From positions 186,001 through 250,000 of the IMG/VR virus record IMGVR_UViG_3300047320_000285: DNA of 64,000 nt, one strand, 5' to 3'. The notes under the pieces were generated by a model, which made no database searches, was not told where the DNA came from, and saw nothing but the letters and a program-made list of their open reading frames with translations. The number at the start of each line of letters is the position of its first letter. Position 1 is the first letter of the stretch. The position numbers and the translations under genes are program-made. Source of the stretch: a virus. Shown one piece after another: positions 1 through 10,448 of the stretch.

Positions 1-2606
1 ATCACCTTACCAGTGGCTTGGTCTTTGTACTCACCAGCTTTGAGCTTCCACGCGGTGATACGCGGCAGGACCTCACCCTTGATGTACACGTCCCGGAAAC
101 CACGGGCTTTGTCCACGCCGACCTTGGCCCAATGCGTGGTCTGGTCTTTCAACCAGCCAGCGGGCTTGCCGAATACCTGCAGGCCACGCGCGCGCACGTC
201 CTTGAGGGCGTTACGTGCCAAACCAAAGCCCTTGCTGCCAAAGTGCGTGGCGTGCCCCCACAGCGTCCGAGCACCGGCTTTACCCGCGGTGACGCCTGCG
301 CCCGCCGCCGACATGGCTTTGTCGTACTGGGCCTGCATCTTCTCGAACACTTCGTTCGACACCATCAACGAGGGGATCCCCGTTTCCAGCTTCAACGCAA
401 TGCGCTCAAGCAGTCCCAGCGCCTGAATGGCCTCCGCTTTGGACGACGCTTCCCGGACGGCTTTGATCAGCGGGTCGTCTTCTTCGTAGCCTTCGTGCGG
501 CGGCGGAGCCGGAACTTCCATCGTGAAACCCGCGCTGCGGCGAGGAGCCGTTTCGTGCGCCCAACGAATCGGTGCACGGCGTTTGCGACGCGGACCCCGA
601 TTGATCGTGAACCCTGCCTTAGCCGCAGACGCACCACCCACACCTTCCGACCCCGGCTCATAGCCGTCTCCGTAGTAGTACGAGTAGAGTTTCTCGACGT
701 CAATCAAGTCTCCCTTCGCATTGACAATCCCCATTTCCTGCAGGGCTTCACCCTGACCCAGATGGACCAACCGTTGCACCAGCTCGCGTGAGTCACCCGT
801 GTAACGACCGAGTGCGTTAAAACGACTGGACGCTTCGTAGAGTTTACTCTTGTCCGGATCGTTGTCGAGGTGATCCTTAAAGAGATTGGCAAACGTCTTG
901 GCATGCGCTTCGCCCGGGCCACCCACGTAGGACTGCGGGTTGGTCAAACGTTCCTTGGTGAAACCCTTACCGCCGACGTTGTCATGCAGCATCTGCTTGC
1001 CGAAGGCTTTCTTCTGCTCCGCGGTCAGCTTGTCGCCACCAATCTGCGAGATAAAACGATCGATGTCATCGGTGGTGTATTTCTTGCCGTCATCGGTGAT
1101 GATCGACTTGAACATATTGCGCCGATAGTTGCCGCGCGTATCAAACCGGTTCTTGGTGTGGTCGTACTCGGTCAGCTCGGTTTTCTCATCGCCCGTGCGC
1201 ATTACCTGCAGCTCACGGTAGATCCGGGCCAGATAGCCCGGGATAATGTCGGTGATGCTCTTGCTGACATGGCGGTCAAACGTCGCCGGCTCTTGCAAGC
1301 CCGCAATGTTATCGCGGTCCAGTCCCTTCTCCACCCCGGGCATGCCCTTGATACCTTGCTTCAGGAACGAGATGATCGGGCTGAGTGCCGACCACTTGCC
1401 GCCCTCCTGACGACCGGACTTGGCCCAGTCCTGCAACAACGGTCCCATGTTCTCGATGCCGTACTGCAGCAGGTTGCCGCCCCTGCGGATCTTGGTGTTC
1501 CGGTTCAGATGCGGGTAGAGCTTGCGGGCTAACCACTGACCGGCTTGGTTCGCGCCAAACTGCCCGGCCATCTCGCCACCCATTTCGAGCGGGTCCATCT
1601 CGATGCCCATCTCGCGCGCCATGTCCCGGCTATCGAGCAGCATGTCGGCGGCATTGATCCCTTGACGAAAGCCGCCGGCCGCTTGGACGATCTTTTGCTG
1701 CGCCTGCTTTTGCAAGGAACCCACCAAGTCCCGAGCAAAACCCCGCTTCTGATCAAACGCCGAGCGCATCGCCCCGCCAATAAAGCGGTTACGCATCATC
1801 TTGCGCTTTTCTGGCGAGTTGTTCAGCTTGACAATGTCGGGCAGCGCCGTGTTCTTCATGATCGCATCGAGATGCGCATGGACGATGGCATTGGCGCGCT
1901 TGGTTTCAGCGAGCATGTCCATCTGCATGAAGTACGAACGGTACTGGATCTCCAGCGACTTGCGCTGGTAGTTCGCGTTGGCCGAGGTGGTATAAGCCGC
2001 GGTCTTGGTCACTGCCAGACGAATCGCATCCAGCTGGGCGACCACGTCTTTGTGGCGGGCCTGCGTCAAGCCCTCGCGCAGATTGTCCTTGATGTCCGCG
2101 ACTTTGTCCCGATGCGACTGGGCGTCCTGCTGGGCGCCAAATACCTCACCCAGCACCGACGCGACGTTCTGTTCACGCGGATCGATCGGCGCGCGATTGT
2201 CACCCGGCTTCTCGTATTTGTCGGCATAACCCCGCAGCTTTTTCATCAGCTCGGTGTCTTTACCCGAATCCTTGGGCAGCACCCGTTGGGTGATTCGACG
2301 CAGCTCGTTGAGCTGCGGCTTCAGCTCCTTGGTTCCGCTATCGTATAGATCCTTAATCGATCGAGCCGACTGGTCCGCGAATTCCAACGCGCTGCCAAAC
2401 CCCCGCGGCAATGCAGCCGTGAGGGTGTTACGTACCCAAGCACTGGATTTGATCGTATCCAGAAACCCACGACCTGTGGCCTTGCCAATCCGCGTGATTG
2501 GTTTGCCGGTGTCCTTGGGAATCTTGACGTCGAAATCAAATTCCGGCATATCCAGCGACCGGTCGAACTCGAATGAATCCAGTTCAAATTTAGTTTTCTT
2601 TGCCAT
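1..2606 (-). CDS. Large virion-type protein, 3' end outside window
   Basis: An open minus-strand frame runs from an ATG at 2606 to the window edge (868 codons, no stop reached). I checked it by reading several stretches of the reverse strand. The product is rich in charged, probably helical segments, with a very basic patch near residue 670 (RGPRRKRR). I recognise no enzymatic motif. It is divergent from the virion RNA polymerase gene, with only 77 bases between the two starts. In phiKZ a very large virion protein (gp181) lies beside the gp180 polymerase subunit, so an internal or tail virion protein is a reasonable guess. That is inference from position only. Confidence 0.8.
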   Translation of the reverse strand, partial: MAKKTKFELDSFEFDRSLDMPEFDFDVKIPKDTGKPITRIGKATGRGFLDTIKSSAWVRNTLTAALPRGFGSALEFADQSARSIKDLYDSGTKELKPQLNELRRITQRVLPKDSGKDTELMKKLRGYADKYEKPGDNRAPIDPREQNVASVLGEVFGAQQDAQSHRDKVADIKDNLREGLTQARHKDVVAQLDAIRLAVTKTAAYTTSANANYQRKSLEIQYRSYFMQMDMLAETKRANAIVHAHLDAIMKNTALPDIVKLNNSPEKRKMMRNRFIGGAMRSAFDQKRGFARDLVGSLQKQAQQKIVQAAGGFRQGINAADMLLDSRDMAREMGIEMDPLEMGGEMAGQFGANQAGQWLARKLYPHLNRNTKIRRGGNLLQYGIENMGPLLQDWAKSGRQEGGKWSALSPIISFLKQGIKGMPGVEKGLDRDNIAGLQEPATFDRHVSKSITDIIPGYLARIYRELQVMRTGDEKTELTEYDHTKNRFDTRGNYRRNMFKSIITDDGKKYTTDDIDRFISQIGGDKLTAEQKKAFGKQMLHDNVGGKGFTKERLTNPQSYVGGPGEAHAKTFANLFKDHLDNDPDKSKLYEASSRFNALGRYTGDSRELVQRLVHLGQGEALQEMGIVNAKGDLIDVEKLYSYYYGDGYEPGSEGVGGASAAKAGFTINRGPRRKRRAPIRWAHETAPRRSAGFTMEVPAPPPHEGYEEDDPLIKAVREASSKAEAIQALGLLERIALKLETGIPSLMVSNEVFEKMQAQYDKAMSAAGAGVTAGKAGARTLWGHATHFGSKGFGLARNALKDVRARGLQVFGKPAGWLKDQTTHWAKVGVDKARGFRDVYIKGEVLPRITAWKLKAGEYKDQATGKV

Positions 2607-2683
2607 CGTCGTGAGACTCCGCCTAATATGGTTGGGCCTCGAAGACCCCTCATAGTTTGCAGTAAAAAGACAGGTAGAATGCC

Positions 2684-4309
2684 ATGGATCGTTTGGACAT
2701 TCCATTTAACATTCGGCTGCTGGTGCTGACGCCCAAGAAATTGGAAGGTCTGCGCCCGGTAACAGCCCTTGATATTTTCGACAGTCCGCCGAACTTTCAC
2801 CCTGACGGTTTGTTCTCGACTCTGATCTTTGGTCGGGTCGGGGATGAGCGTCGCTCGATGCGCTTTAGCTACATCAACATCAAGATCCCCGTATTCCATC
2901 CGGTCGTGTTCCGGGCGCTCTCGGATCTGAAACGTCTTTATGCCGGTATCCTTAATGGCACCGACTACGCGATCTGGAATCCGGATATCAAGGATTTCGA
3001 GAAAGCCACGGCCACCACCGGCAAGACGGGCTACGCGTTTTTCATGCAGTACTGGAAGTCGATTGAGTTCAGCGAGACCAAGTCCGTCTCGCGCGAGCAG
3101 AACATCAAGCTGTTGAAGAAATACGAGTCGCGTGCCATGACCGATCACATCGTGGTGATGCCGGCCGGTCTACGCGATGTGGAGATGGATGGCGGGCGCG
3201 TCGTGATGGACGACATCAACGGCCTGTACCGGACCATGCTGGCGGTGGCGAATACGCTCTCCGACGCGGCGATCCGCAGCAATCCGGAGACACTGAATCT
3301 GGCCCGCTGGCGCCTGCAGGTGACCTTTAACCAGATCTACGATTATGTCGAAGCGATGGTCAAGGGCAAGAAGAAACTGCTCCTGTCGGGTTGGGCCTCG
3401 CGGGCGGTGAATAACGGTACCCGTAACGTGATTACGGCGATGGAAACCGCTACGCCGATTCTGGGTGGCAAAGGTCAACCGGATTTCAACACCACCATCG
3501 TCGGGCTATATCAAGCCTCCAAAGCGGCGTTGCCGCTCTCGATCTTCTGTCTGAAGACGGGCTTTCTGTCGAAGGTGTTTTTCAGTGTCGATGCGCCGGT
3601 CAAGCTGATCAACAAGAAGACCCTGCGAGTCGAGGAAGTCAAACTCAAGCCGCAGTACTTCGATCGCTACATGACCGACGAAGGGCTGGAGAAAGTGCTG
3701 ACGTCGTTTGGTACCGAAGACCTGCGTCACAAGCCGCTGGAAATCGAAGGCCGCTACATGGGCCTGATCTACAAGGGGCCGGACGGGTCGTTCAAACTCT
3801 TGCAGGACATTGGCGAAGTGCCGTTGGAGCGCGATCGCAAGCACGTCTATCCGCTGACGTTCTGCGAGCTGCTCTATATCTCGATCTATCGGCGTATCAA
3901 TGGCTTGCCGTGCTTTATCACCCGCTACCCGGTGACCGGGGTCGGATCGATCTATCCGAGCAAGACGCTGGTGCAGCCGACTATCAAGGTGGAGATCCGT
4001 CACGAGCTGGGCATGAACTGGGAGCAGCAGGATGACTCTTACGTGGCCTACAAGTTCCCGATCAACGGCTCGGCGTTCGTCAACTCGTTTTCACCGCACT
4101 CCTCCAAGCTCGCGGGTCTGGGTGCTGACTTTGACGGCGATATGGGTTCGCTCAATATTGTCTACTCGGACGAAGCCATCAAGGAGTGTGCAGCCTTCTT
4201 TAAAAGCAAGCGCGCCTATGTGGGCACGAACGGGCGGTTTATTTCCTCGTTTGACACCTCGACGGTGGCGCTGGTGTTTCACAATCTGACCAGTCCGGTC
4301 GAGGCCTAA
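2684..4309 (+). CDS. Virion RNA polymerase, beta' N-terminal-like subunit (phiKZ gp180-like)
   Basis: This 541-residue protein carries the absolutely conserved beta' catalytic motif DFDGD at residues 482-486 (within GLGADFDGDMG), which binds the catalytic magnesium. It therefore corresponds to the N-terminal half of bacterial beta'. The next gene, starting 2 bases after its stop, is a beta-like subunit, so the two are probably translated together. This pairing resembles gp180 and gp178 of the phiKZ virion polymerase, which is packaged and transcribes early genes after injection. The beta' C-terminal partner is not next to it. A second, different DFDGD protein lies at 48955. The assignment to the virion rather than nonvirion enzyme is inferred from synteny with the nearby prohead protease. 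Confidence 0.9.
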   Translation: MDRLDIPFNIRLLVLTPKKLEGLRPVTALDIFDSPPNFHPDGLFSTLIFGRVGDERRSMRFSYINIKIPVFHPVVFRALSDLKRLYAGILNGTDYAIWNPDIKDFEKATATTGKTGYAFFMQYWKSIEFSETKSVSREQNIKLLKKYESRAMTDHIVVMPAGLRDVEMDGGRVVMDDINGLYRTMLAVANTLSDAAIRSNPETLNLARWRLQVTFNQIYDYVEAMVKGKKKLLLSGWASRAVNNGTRNVITAMETATPILGGKGQPDFNTTIVGLYQASKAALPLSIFCLKTGFLSKVFFSVDAPVKLINKKTLRVEEVKLKPQYFDRYMTDEGLEKVLTSFGTEDLRHKPLEIEGRYMGLIYKGPDGSFKLLQDIGEVPLERDRKHVYPLTFCELLYISIYRRINGLPCFITRYPVTGVGSIYPSKTLVQPTIKVEIRHELGMNWEQQDDSYVAYKFPINGSAFVNSFSPHSSKLAGLGADFDGDMGSLNIVYSDEAIKECAAFFKSKRAYVGTNGRFISSFDTSTVALVFHNLTSPVEA

Positions 4310-4311
4310 CC

Positions 4312-7300
4312 ATGCTTTTTTACGAACAGTTCTATCAGAAATTCGGCGTGCGTAGCGCGTCACAGTTGCTGGCGCCCCGGATGCCGGCGCTGAAGAATCT
4401 GGAACTGCCCCAACGGAGTATCTTTCACTACGTAGGGCAAGGCCCGCTTGATGCGGGTCCGCCGTCGGACGAGTTCCTGTTTCGTCATGTGACGAAGCCG
4501 ATTCCGATGCTGCACGTCACCAAGCTGCAGGAATTCAAAGGCGCGCCGCGCTTTATCACCACCACGGTGATTGCGGACATCCGCAAGTATCACAACAAGA
4601 ACCGCCGTTACCGGCTGAACCGTAACCTGCCGGCGATGGTCCGCGATCCGATGGCGCCGGCGGTGATCAACTACGCGTGGCTGGCCCGGCTGTATCGCTA
4701 CCAGCGTAATCTGTACGCCGAATACAACCGCTGGTGGAACATCAACGCCACGGTGTGGAAGACGATTGCCACGGTGTCTGCGGAAACCGATCGGCACCAG
4801 TTTATCGAAGTCGGCTTGCCCACCCTGTTGCCGGGTCTGACGGACCTGCGCATTGCCGCGGAAATGCTGGTGGATGAAGCCGGTCTGCAAGTGGTGACCG
4901 AGCAACTGTCGGTGGCCATGGAAGGACTGATCGATAATCCGGGTTTCTACACCGAGAGTCTGGCCCTCGAAGCGATGAACTCGCGCACGCTGCGCATCTT
5001 CCACTCACCAGAGTCGCTGGTGTTGCTGGAGCTGTGGAAGTGGTGTGGGCCGAACCGAGCCAAGTCGGCGATCTCGGCTGTCCCGACCGATAAGCTCAAC
5101 AAGGTCAACCTGATCTTTGTCGAGTCGGGTCGCTGGTTTGTGGTGAATCTCGGTCAGCTCGATAGCTGGCGCAAAGCCACCGAAGAAGAACTGGCCGCCA
5201 ACGCTGAAGCCAATCAGGACGGCATCGATCCGGTACAGTTTCAGAAGCGCGTGTTGCGTATGGTGATGGCGCTGTTCCAAGTGCGTACCGATGCCTCTCC
5301 GCAAGTGCTGGATGAATCGGGTGAGGGGGAAGAGCAAGAAGCCCAAGCCGAGACTACCACCGCACAGGCTGCGAACAATGCGGTGCCGGAAGCACCCGCG
5401 GCGGCCACAGTTGTCACGGGACAGGTGACCGATCCGGCGAGTGGTGTGAAGGCGGTGGTGATGCCGGCCAAGCAGCCGGAAGTGGTGCAGCCGGATCTCA
5501 GTACCGAGACGCCAGCTGCAGCGATCAAGGAAGATCCACATCTGGACGAGCAGATCGAAAAGGATCTGGCGGAACTTGACCGGATCACTCACGCCCAACT
5601 GAGCGCCCAAGATGCGGAGCAGGATGCCGCGGTGCTGGCGCCGGTGGAACGCACGTTGGAAAGTGGCGTGATGGCCGTGGCCAATCGGCTGGCGGATGAC
5701 GGCATGTTGTCGGCCGCGGAGTATCGTCGCTATGACGACCTCTCGAAGAAGTTTCACCAGATCGTGGCCCCGGACGGCAAGCGGACGCTCAAGGACTATA
5801 TCGACGTGCATCACGACGATGTGGCTATTCATGCGTCACCGGCAATTGCAGACATTCCGACGGTGCTCGACAAGACCATGTTGAAGTCGAGCCTGCATGA
5901 GTTCGATAAGCGCTATATCGAAGAGGTGTTGCCACGGCACGTCAGCGCGATGGTGATGAACCTGCAGCATGCGGGGATCTGTGTGACTGACTATAAGGTC
6001 GAGCGCATGGAGTCGGTACAAGGTGCGTATGATGCGCATACCGTCAAGGTCACCCCGGTCGAAGGCGCGGCGTCAACCCTGCGCTTCATGCTGCCAGCAG
6101 CTGAAGAAGATGGCTCGTACACCGCCAATGGGGTAAAGTACCACTTCCGTAAGCAAAAGGGTGACCTGCCGATTCGCAAGATCAGTCCGAGTGAAGTCGC
6201 GCTCACCTCCTACTACGGCAAGCTGTTTGTCCAACGTAGCGAGAAGAAGGTCAATGACTACGGCACGTGGTTGCGTAACCAAGTCATGGCCAAGGGACTG
6301 GACGAAGCCGATCAGACCATCACTGATCTGCACCCGATGAACGTGTTCAACCCGGAGTTCAAAGTCCCGCGCCTGTATTCGACGCTGGCGATGGGCTTCA
6401 ATAGTTTCCAAGCAGCGGGCTTCACGTGGATGTTTGATTACACCCTGCGTGAAACCGTGTTCGGCAAGGACGCCATCGAGCAGTACGAACGCGACGGCGG
6501 CCGGCTGATCGCCCACAACGACCGGGGTGAGTTTATTCTGGTCGACCAGCAAGATGCGCTCTACAAAGTCGTCGAGGGCAAGCTCGAGGAAATGCCGGCG
6601 TTTGAAGAACTGGTGCAGGTGCCGGTCGAGAAAGCGCCGATCGATTTTGTCGAGATCCGGATTCTGGCCCGTTCGATTCCGATTGGCTTTGTGCTGGGTT
6701 ACGAGATGGGGCTCACGCAGCTGTGCCGCTTCCTGAAAGTGCAGCCGCGGATTGTGCCTGCCGGCACGCGTCTGGGTCTGCAGCCGCATGAGTATCCGCT
6801 GATCTTCGAAGATGAGACGTGGGTGTTCAGCAAGGACAATCGTTACGCGACGATGATTCTGGCCGGCTTTAACGAGTACCATCGGGCGCTGCGGGACTAC
6901 AGCTCTCATGAGTTCGACAAACGCGGCGTGTACCTGAACCTGCTGGAAGGCGAGGGGTCGTCGGCCCGTTACATTCGGGAAATCGATCACCTGTATCAGT
7001 TGTTTATCGATCCGATCACGCTCATGTTGCTGCAACGCTTTCATGAGCCGGAAGACTTTCGTGGCCTGTTACTTAAAGCCACCAGTCTGTTGATGGACGA
7101 CATGCACCCGGACGAACTCGATCCGAAGTACATGCGGGTGAAGGGTTACGAGCGCTGGGCCGGGGCGGTGTATTCCGAGCTGGTCAAGGCAGTGAAGTCG
7201 CACAGTGGACGGCCGGGCAAGTCACGCCATCCGATCGAACTGAATCCGTACGCAGTCTGGACGGCGATTCAGACCGATCCCTCCAAGGGGCTGGTGAAGG

Positions 7301-8724
7301 ATATCAATCCGATCCAGAACCTGAAGGAAAAGGAAGCGATGACCTTCTCGGGTACCGGGGGACGTTCGAGCCGGTCGATGACCAAGCATACCCGCGCTTA
7401 CCACCAGAACGACATGGGGGTCACCTCCGAGTCGACAGTGGACTCGGGCGACGTCGGTATCAACACCTACACGTCAGCGGATCCGCAGTTTGATTCGTTG
7501 CTGGGGACGTCCAAGCCGTATGTGATCGGCAAGACGGGCGCAACCGCGTTGCTGTCCACCTCGGCGCTGATCTCACCGGCCTCCGATCGGGATGATCCGA
7601 AGCGGGTGAACTTCGTGGGGATTCAGCATGGTCACGGGATCGCCTGCAAGGGCTACCGCACCGCTGCACTGCGGACCGGTTACGAGCAGGTGCTGGCGCA
7701 CCGTACCAGTGATCTGTACGCCACCACGGCCAAGCAGGATGGTCGGGTCGTCTCCCGCAACGACCACGGCATTGTGGTAGAGTTCGCCGATGGCAAGACC
7801 AAGGGGATTCAACTGGGTCGACGCTATGGGGCGGCCGAAGGCCTGACGATTCCGCACGATGTGATCTCGGAGCTGAAGGAAGGCGATGAGTTCAAAGCGG
7901 GCGAGGTGATTGCGTACAACCCGGGCTTCTTCAAGCGCGATATGCTCAACCCGAAGAATGTGATCTGGAAGGTTGGTCTGTTGGCCCGCACGGTGCTGAT
8001 GGAATCGACCCAGACGCTGGAAGACTCCAGCTCGATCTCGCATCGCATCTCTGAACAGTTGACGACCGCGATCACCAAGCAACGCACCATCGTGGTGAAC
8101 TTCGAGCAATCGATTCACAAGCTGGTCAAAGCCGGCCAAGCCGTGGGCAGCGAGGATATTCTATGCATTATCGAAGATGCGCTGACGCGGGACAATGCGC
8201 TCTTCGATCAGGAATCGCTGGATACCCTGAAGGTGCTCTCGGCTCACGCTCCGCAGGCGAAGTTTAAAGGCGTGGTCGAACGTATCGAGGTCTACTACCA
8301 TGGCGACATGGAAGACATGTCACAATCCTTGCAAGCAATTGTGGAGGCCAGTGACCGGGATCTGGTACGGCGCGCGAAGTCGGCTGGCAAGAAGGCTTTT
8401 ACGGGTCAGGTTGACGAAGGCTATCGCGTGGAGGGTAATCCGCTCGCTCTGGATACGGCGGCGATTCAGATCTACCTGACGGCTGAGGTACCGGCCGGTG
8501 TGGGTGATAAAGGTGTGTTTGCTAACCAGATGAAGACCGTGTTCGGCCGTGTGCTGGAGAACGATTGGAAGACGGAAAGCGGACTGGTGATTGATGCGGT
8601 GTTCGGTGCGAAGTCCATTGCGGACCGGATCGTCACCTCGCCTTACGTCATCGGCACCACGACCACCTTGCTGGATGTTATTGGCAAGAAGGCCGTCGCG
8701 ATCTATCGCGGCAAGAAAGCGTAA
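4312..8724 (+). CDS. Virion RNA polymerase, beta-like subunit (phiKZ gp178-like)
   Basis: A 1470-residue protein that aligns by eye with bacterial RpoB in order. A fork-loop-like segment SGTGGRSSRS starts at residue 1013. A region equivalent to the rifampicin-pocket/VPMQRQAVP stretch begins near 1104 (IQHGHGIACKG). The EDS motif is at 1237-1239 and a GDKGV motif, equivalent to GRHGNKGV, is at 1398-1402. The protein ends soon after, so the last beta segment is missing and may be a separate protein, as in phiKZ. An Ala/Glu/Gln-rich acidic linker at about 329-420 interrupts the N-terminal lobe; its function is unknown. Adjacent to the beta' N-terminal gene. A hairpin terminator follows the stop. 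Confidence 0.88.
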   Translation: MLFYEQFYQKFGVRSASQLLAPRMPALKNLELPQRSIFHYVGQGPLDAGPPSDEFLFRHVTKPIPMLHVTKLQEFKGAPRFITTTVIADIRKYHNKNRRYRLNRNLPAMVRDPMAPAVINYAWLARLYRYQRNLYAEYNRWWNINATVWKTIATVSAETDRHQFIEVGLPTLLPGLTDLRIAAEMLVDEAGLQVVTEQLSVAMEGLIDNPGFYTESLALEAMNSRTLRIFHSPESLVLLELWKWCGPNRAKSAISAVPTDKLNKVNLIFVESGRWFVVNLGQLDSWRKATEEELAANAEANQDGIDPVQFQKRVLRMVMALFQVRTDASPQVLDESGEGEEQEAQAETTTAQAANNAVPEAPAAATVVTGQVTDPASGVKAVVMPAKQPEVVQPDLSTETPAAAIKEDPHLDEQIEKDLAELDRITHAQLSAQDAEQDAAVLAPVERTLESGVMAVANRLADDGMLSAAEYRRYDDLSKKFHQIVAPDGKRTLKDYIDVHHDDVAIHASPAIADIPTVLDKTMLKSSLHEFDKRYIEEVLPRHVSAMVMNLQHAGICVTDYKVERMESVQGAYDAHTVKVTPVEGAASTLRFMLPAAEEDGSYTANGVKYHFRKQKGDLPIRKISPSEVALTSYYGKLFVQRSEKKVNDYGTWLRNQVMAKGLDEADQTITDLHPMNVFNPEFKVPRLYSTLAMGFNSFQAAGFTWMFDYTLRETVFGKDAIEQYERDGGRLIAHNDRGEFILVDQQDALYKVVEGKLEEMPAFEELVQVPVEKAPIDFVEIRILARSIPIGFVLGYEMGLTQLCRFLKVQPRIVPAGTRLGLQPHEYPLIFEDETWVFSKDNRYATMILAGFNEYHRALRDYSSHEFDKRGVYLNLLEGEGSSARYIREIDHLYQLFIDPITLMLLQRFHEPEDFRGLLLKATSLLMDDMHPDELDPKYMRVKGYERWAGAVYSELVKAVKSHSGRPGKSRHPIELNPYAVWTAIQTDPSKGLVKDINPIQNLKEKEAMTFSGTGGRSSRSMTKHTRAYHQNDMGVTSESTVDSGDVGINTYTSADPQFDSLLGTSKPYVIGKTGATALLSTSALISPASDRDDPKRVNFVGIQHGHGIACKGYRTAALRTGYEQVLAHRTSDLYATTAKQDGRVVSRNDHGIVVEFADGKTKGIQLGRRYGAAEGLTIPHDVISELKEGDEFKAGEVIAYNPGFFKRDMLNPKNVIWKVGLLARTVLMESTQTLEDSSSISHRISEQLTTAITKQRTIVVNFEQSIHKLVKAGQAVGSEDILCIIEDALTRDNALFDQESLDTLKVLSAHAPQAKFKGVVERIEVYYHGDMEDMSQSLQAIVEASDRDLVRRAKSAGKKAFTGQVDEGYRVEGNPLALDTAAIQIYLTAEVPAGVGDKGVFANQMKTVFGRVLENDWKTESGLVIDAVFGAKSIADRIVTSPYVIGTTTTLLDVIGKKAVAIYRGKKA

Positions 8725-8733
8725 GCGCTCTTT

Positions 8734-8772
8734 GCTGGAGGCCTTCGGGTCTCCAGCCCTTATTTCTATTCT
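8734..8772 (+). terminator. Terminator after virion RNAP beta gene
   Basis: A 10-bp stem (8734-8743 with 8748-8757) closed by a TTCG tetraloop is followed by a T-rich stretch, CCTTATTTCTATT. Confidence 0.7.
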
Positions 8773-8790
8773 GTTTGAGGAACGACCACC

Positions 8791-8988
8791 ATGCAAATGG
8801 CTCAATCGCAAGAGACCGTGGTGACGTTGGCCAATGCAGCGGAACTGGCAGCGACCGTCGTGTGCGGCGTTGTGGGTAACGAACTGGCCGACACCATCGC
8901 GGGCTCGCCCGTTACCCGCCAGACCATCTACGATCTGGCTCTGGCCAAGTTCCAGAACCGGCTGAACCCCATCATCGGAGCCAAGTAA
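8791..8988 (+). CDS. Small protein of unknown function
   Basis: A 65-residue open frame preceded by GAGGAACG at a normal ribosome-binding distance. The next gene starts at 8990, one base after its stop, so the two are probably coupled. The middle is Ala/Val-rich (ELAATVVCGVVGNELADTI) but too polar for a clear membrane helix. It is not a recognised family. Because it sits between the virion polymerase and the prohead protease, it is more likely a virion component than an early protein. That is inference. Confidence 0.75.
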   Translation: MQMAQSQETVVTLANAAELAATVVCGVVGNELADTIAGSPVTRQTIYDLALAKFQNRLNPIIGAK

Positions 8989-8989
8989 C

Positions 8990-10432
8990 ATGCTGACTCT
9001 CGAAGCAATTCAAAGCGCCCAAGCGCTGGCCGATCGACTGGACGCGGCACGCGTGGTTGTGTTGGCAGCCCCGGGTACCCCGCTCGAAGCGCTGACCTCG
9101 GGCACGCGCGTTGACGATCATACGGGCGTGGTGCAAGCGGATGACGGTGGCTACTCGGCCAACGTGCAGTTTATCCACGCGATGGCCAACGTGCAAAACG
9201 ACAAGCTGGGTGCCAACCCGCATGACGTGGCCCTGAACGAAATCGCCGAAGTCGCGATTCCCGCTGTGACGGGTCACATCCAGTTCGCCCGCTCGACGGT
9301 GCGGCCGGTGATTGAAGATCTGGTCGAACGGGTGATGAAGTCGCTCGGTGAAGACAAGATCGAATTGGCGCTTGGCGCCGAAGTGATCGTGCAGGAATCG
9401 CCGGCACCGCTGACCAACGGCGCGTTCGACACGATGGTGCGCAAGTTTGAAGGTGTGCCGTACGCCCCGCCGGTGCTCGGGATGCGCTGCCCGGACCAGA
9501 CCATCGATGAAATCAAGGAACTGATGAAGACCGGTTCCGGTTCGGTGGACAAGGACATCGAAGCTTGGCTGGCAGCCGAAGGCGGCTCGTGGCTGATGGA
9601 GCTGTGGGAAAACGTCTTCCAGATCAAGCCGCGCGAAGCCGGTTACAGCGGCCGTCGCACGTTCGACGAATGGACCGCGGACAAGGCATGTGGCGTGGAC
9701 TTCTCGCTGGCGATTTTCCTGCTGGCGCGCAAGCTCTTCGACAGTCCGCTCGAAGGCACGGTGATGAATCTCAACGAGCACGAGCGGCTCGTGGCGGATT
9801 ACCGGGATCAGTCCGCGGCAGCGCTGTGTCGGTTTGTCGACCAGCTCGATCGCAATCGCAAGAACGGCATTCTGGTGGTGGGGCTGTCGCGCCTGAAGAC
9901 CACGGTCGATGCCGAAGTGTATCGCGAGTGGATCGAAAAGGGCGGCGAGAACGAAGTGCTGTTTGGCAATAGCCTGCGCACGATGCCGTTCACGTCGGTC
10001 ACCGACATCGAAGCAGCGGCAGCAGCCCTCAAGGGGGCATGGGATCAACACGCGGCGCTGGAAGACACGGTGCGCCGTAACCGTCAGTTCGATCGCACCC
10101 GGGAACTGTTCTTCCATCACTTCCGGGCGCAACTGGCGGAAGCCACCGAAGACGGCCAAGCGGATCTGGGCAATAGCGAGCAAGTGCTCGAGCGTTTCCG
10201 TCAGGGCTTGACCGCCGTGCGGGAAGACGACCTCGACTGCCTGTACACGCTGGCGACCAAGCTGGTCTGCGATGCACGTTTCCCCGACAAGGCGGCGTAC
10301 ACTATCCTGATGGGCATCGATCGCAACGTCAAGCAGAACCCGCATCTCGAACTGCGCGAAGCCGCCACGCTCGCGATCGTCGAGTATGTGTGCGACTGGC
10401 TCTCGGAGCAGTTCAAGCCGGTGCGCTACTAA
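8990..10432 (+). CDS. Probable virion structural protein
   Basis: A 480-residue soluble protein with no signal peptide or membrane segment and no catalytic motif I recognise. It is rich in Ala, Glu and Arg and appears mainly helical, with several Cys residues. It starts one base after the preceding small gene and is followed after 16 bases by another unknown gene, all on the same strand up to the prohead protease. In phiKZ the interval between gp178 and gp175 holds virion proteins, which supports a structural role. Function is otherwise unknown. Confidence 0.85.
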   Translation: MLTLEAIQSAQALADRLDAARVVVLAAPGTPLEALTSGTRVDDHTGVVQADDGGYSANVQFIHAMANVQNDKLGANPHDVALNEIAEVAIPAVTGHIQFARSTVRPVIEDLVERVMKSLGEDKIELALGAEVIVQESPAPLTNGAFDTMVRKFEGVPYAPPVLGMRCPDQTIDEIKELMKTGSGSVDKDIEAWLAAEGGSWLMELWENVFQIKPREAGYSGRRTFDEWTADKACGVDFSLAIFLLARKLFDSPLEGTVMNLNEHERLVADYRDQSAAALCRFVDQLDRNRKNGILVVGLSRLKTTVDAEVYREWIEKGGENEVLFGNSLRTMPFTSVTDIEAAAAALKGAWDQHAALEDTVRRNRQFDRTRELFFHHFRAQLAEATEDGQADLGNSEQVLERFRQGLTAVREDDLDCLYTLATKLVCDARFPDKAAYTILMGIDRNVKQNPHLELREAATLAIVEYVCDWLSEQFKPVRY

Positions 10433-10448
10433 CTCTTAAGGACACGTC

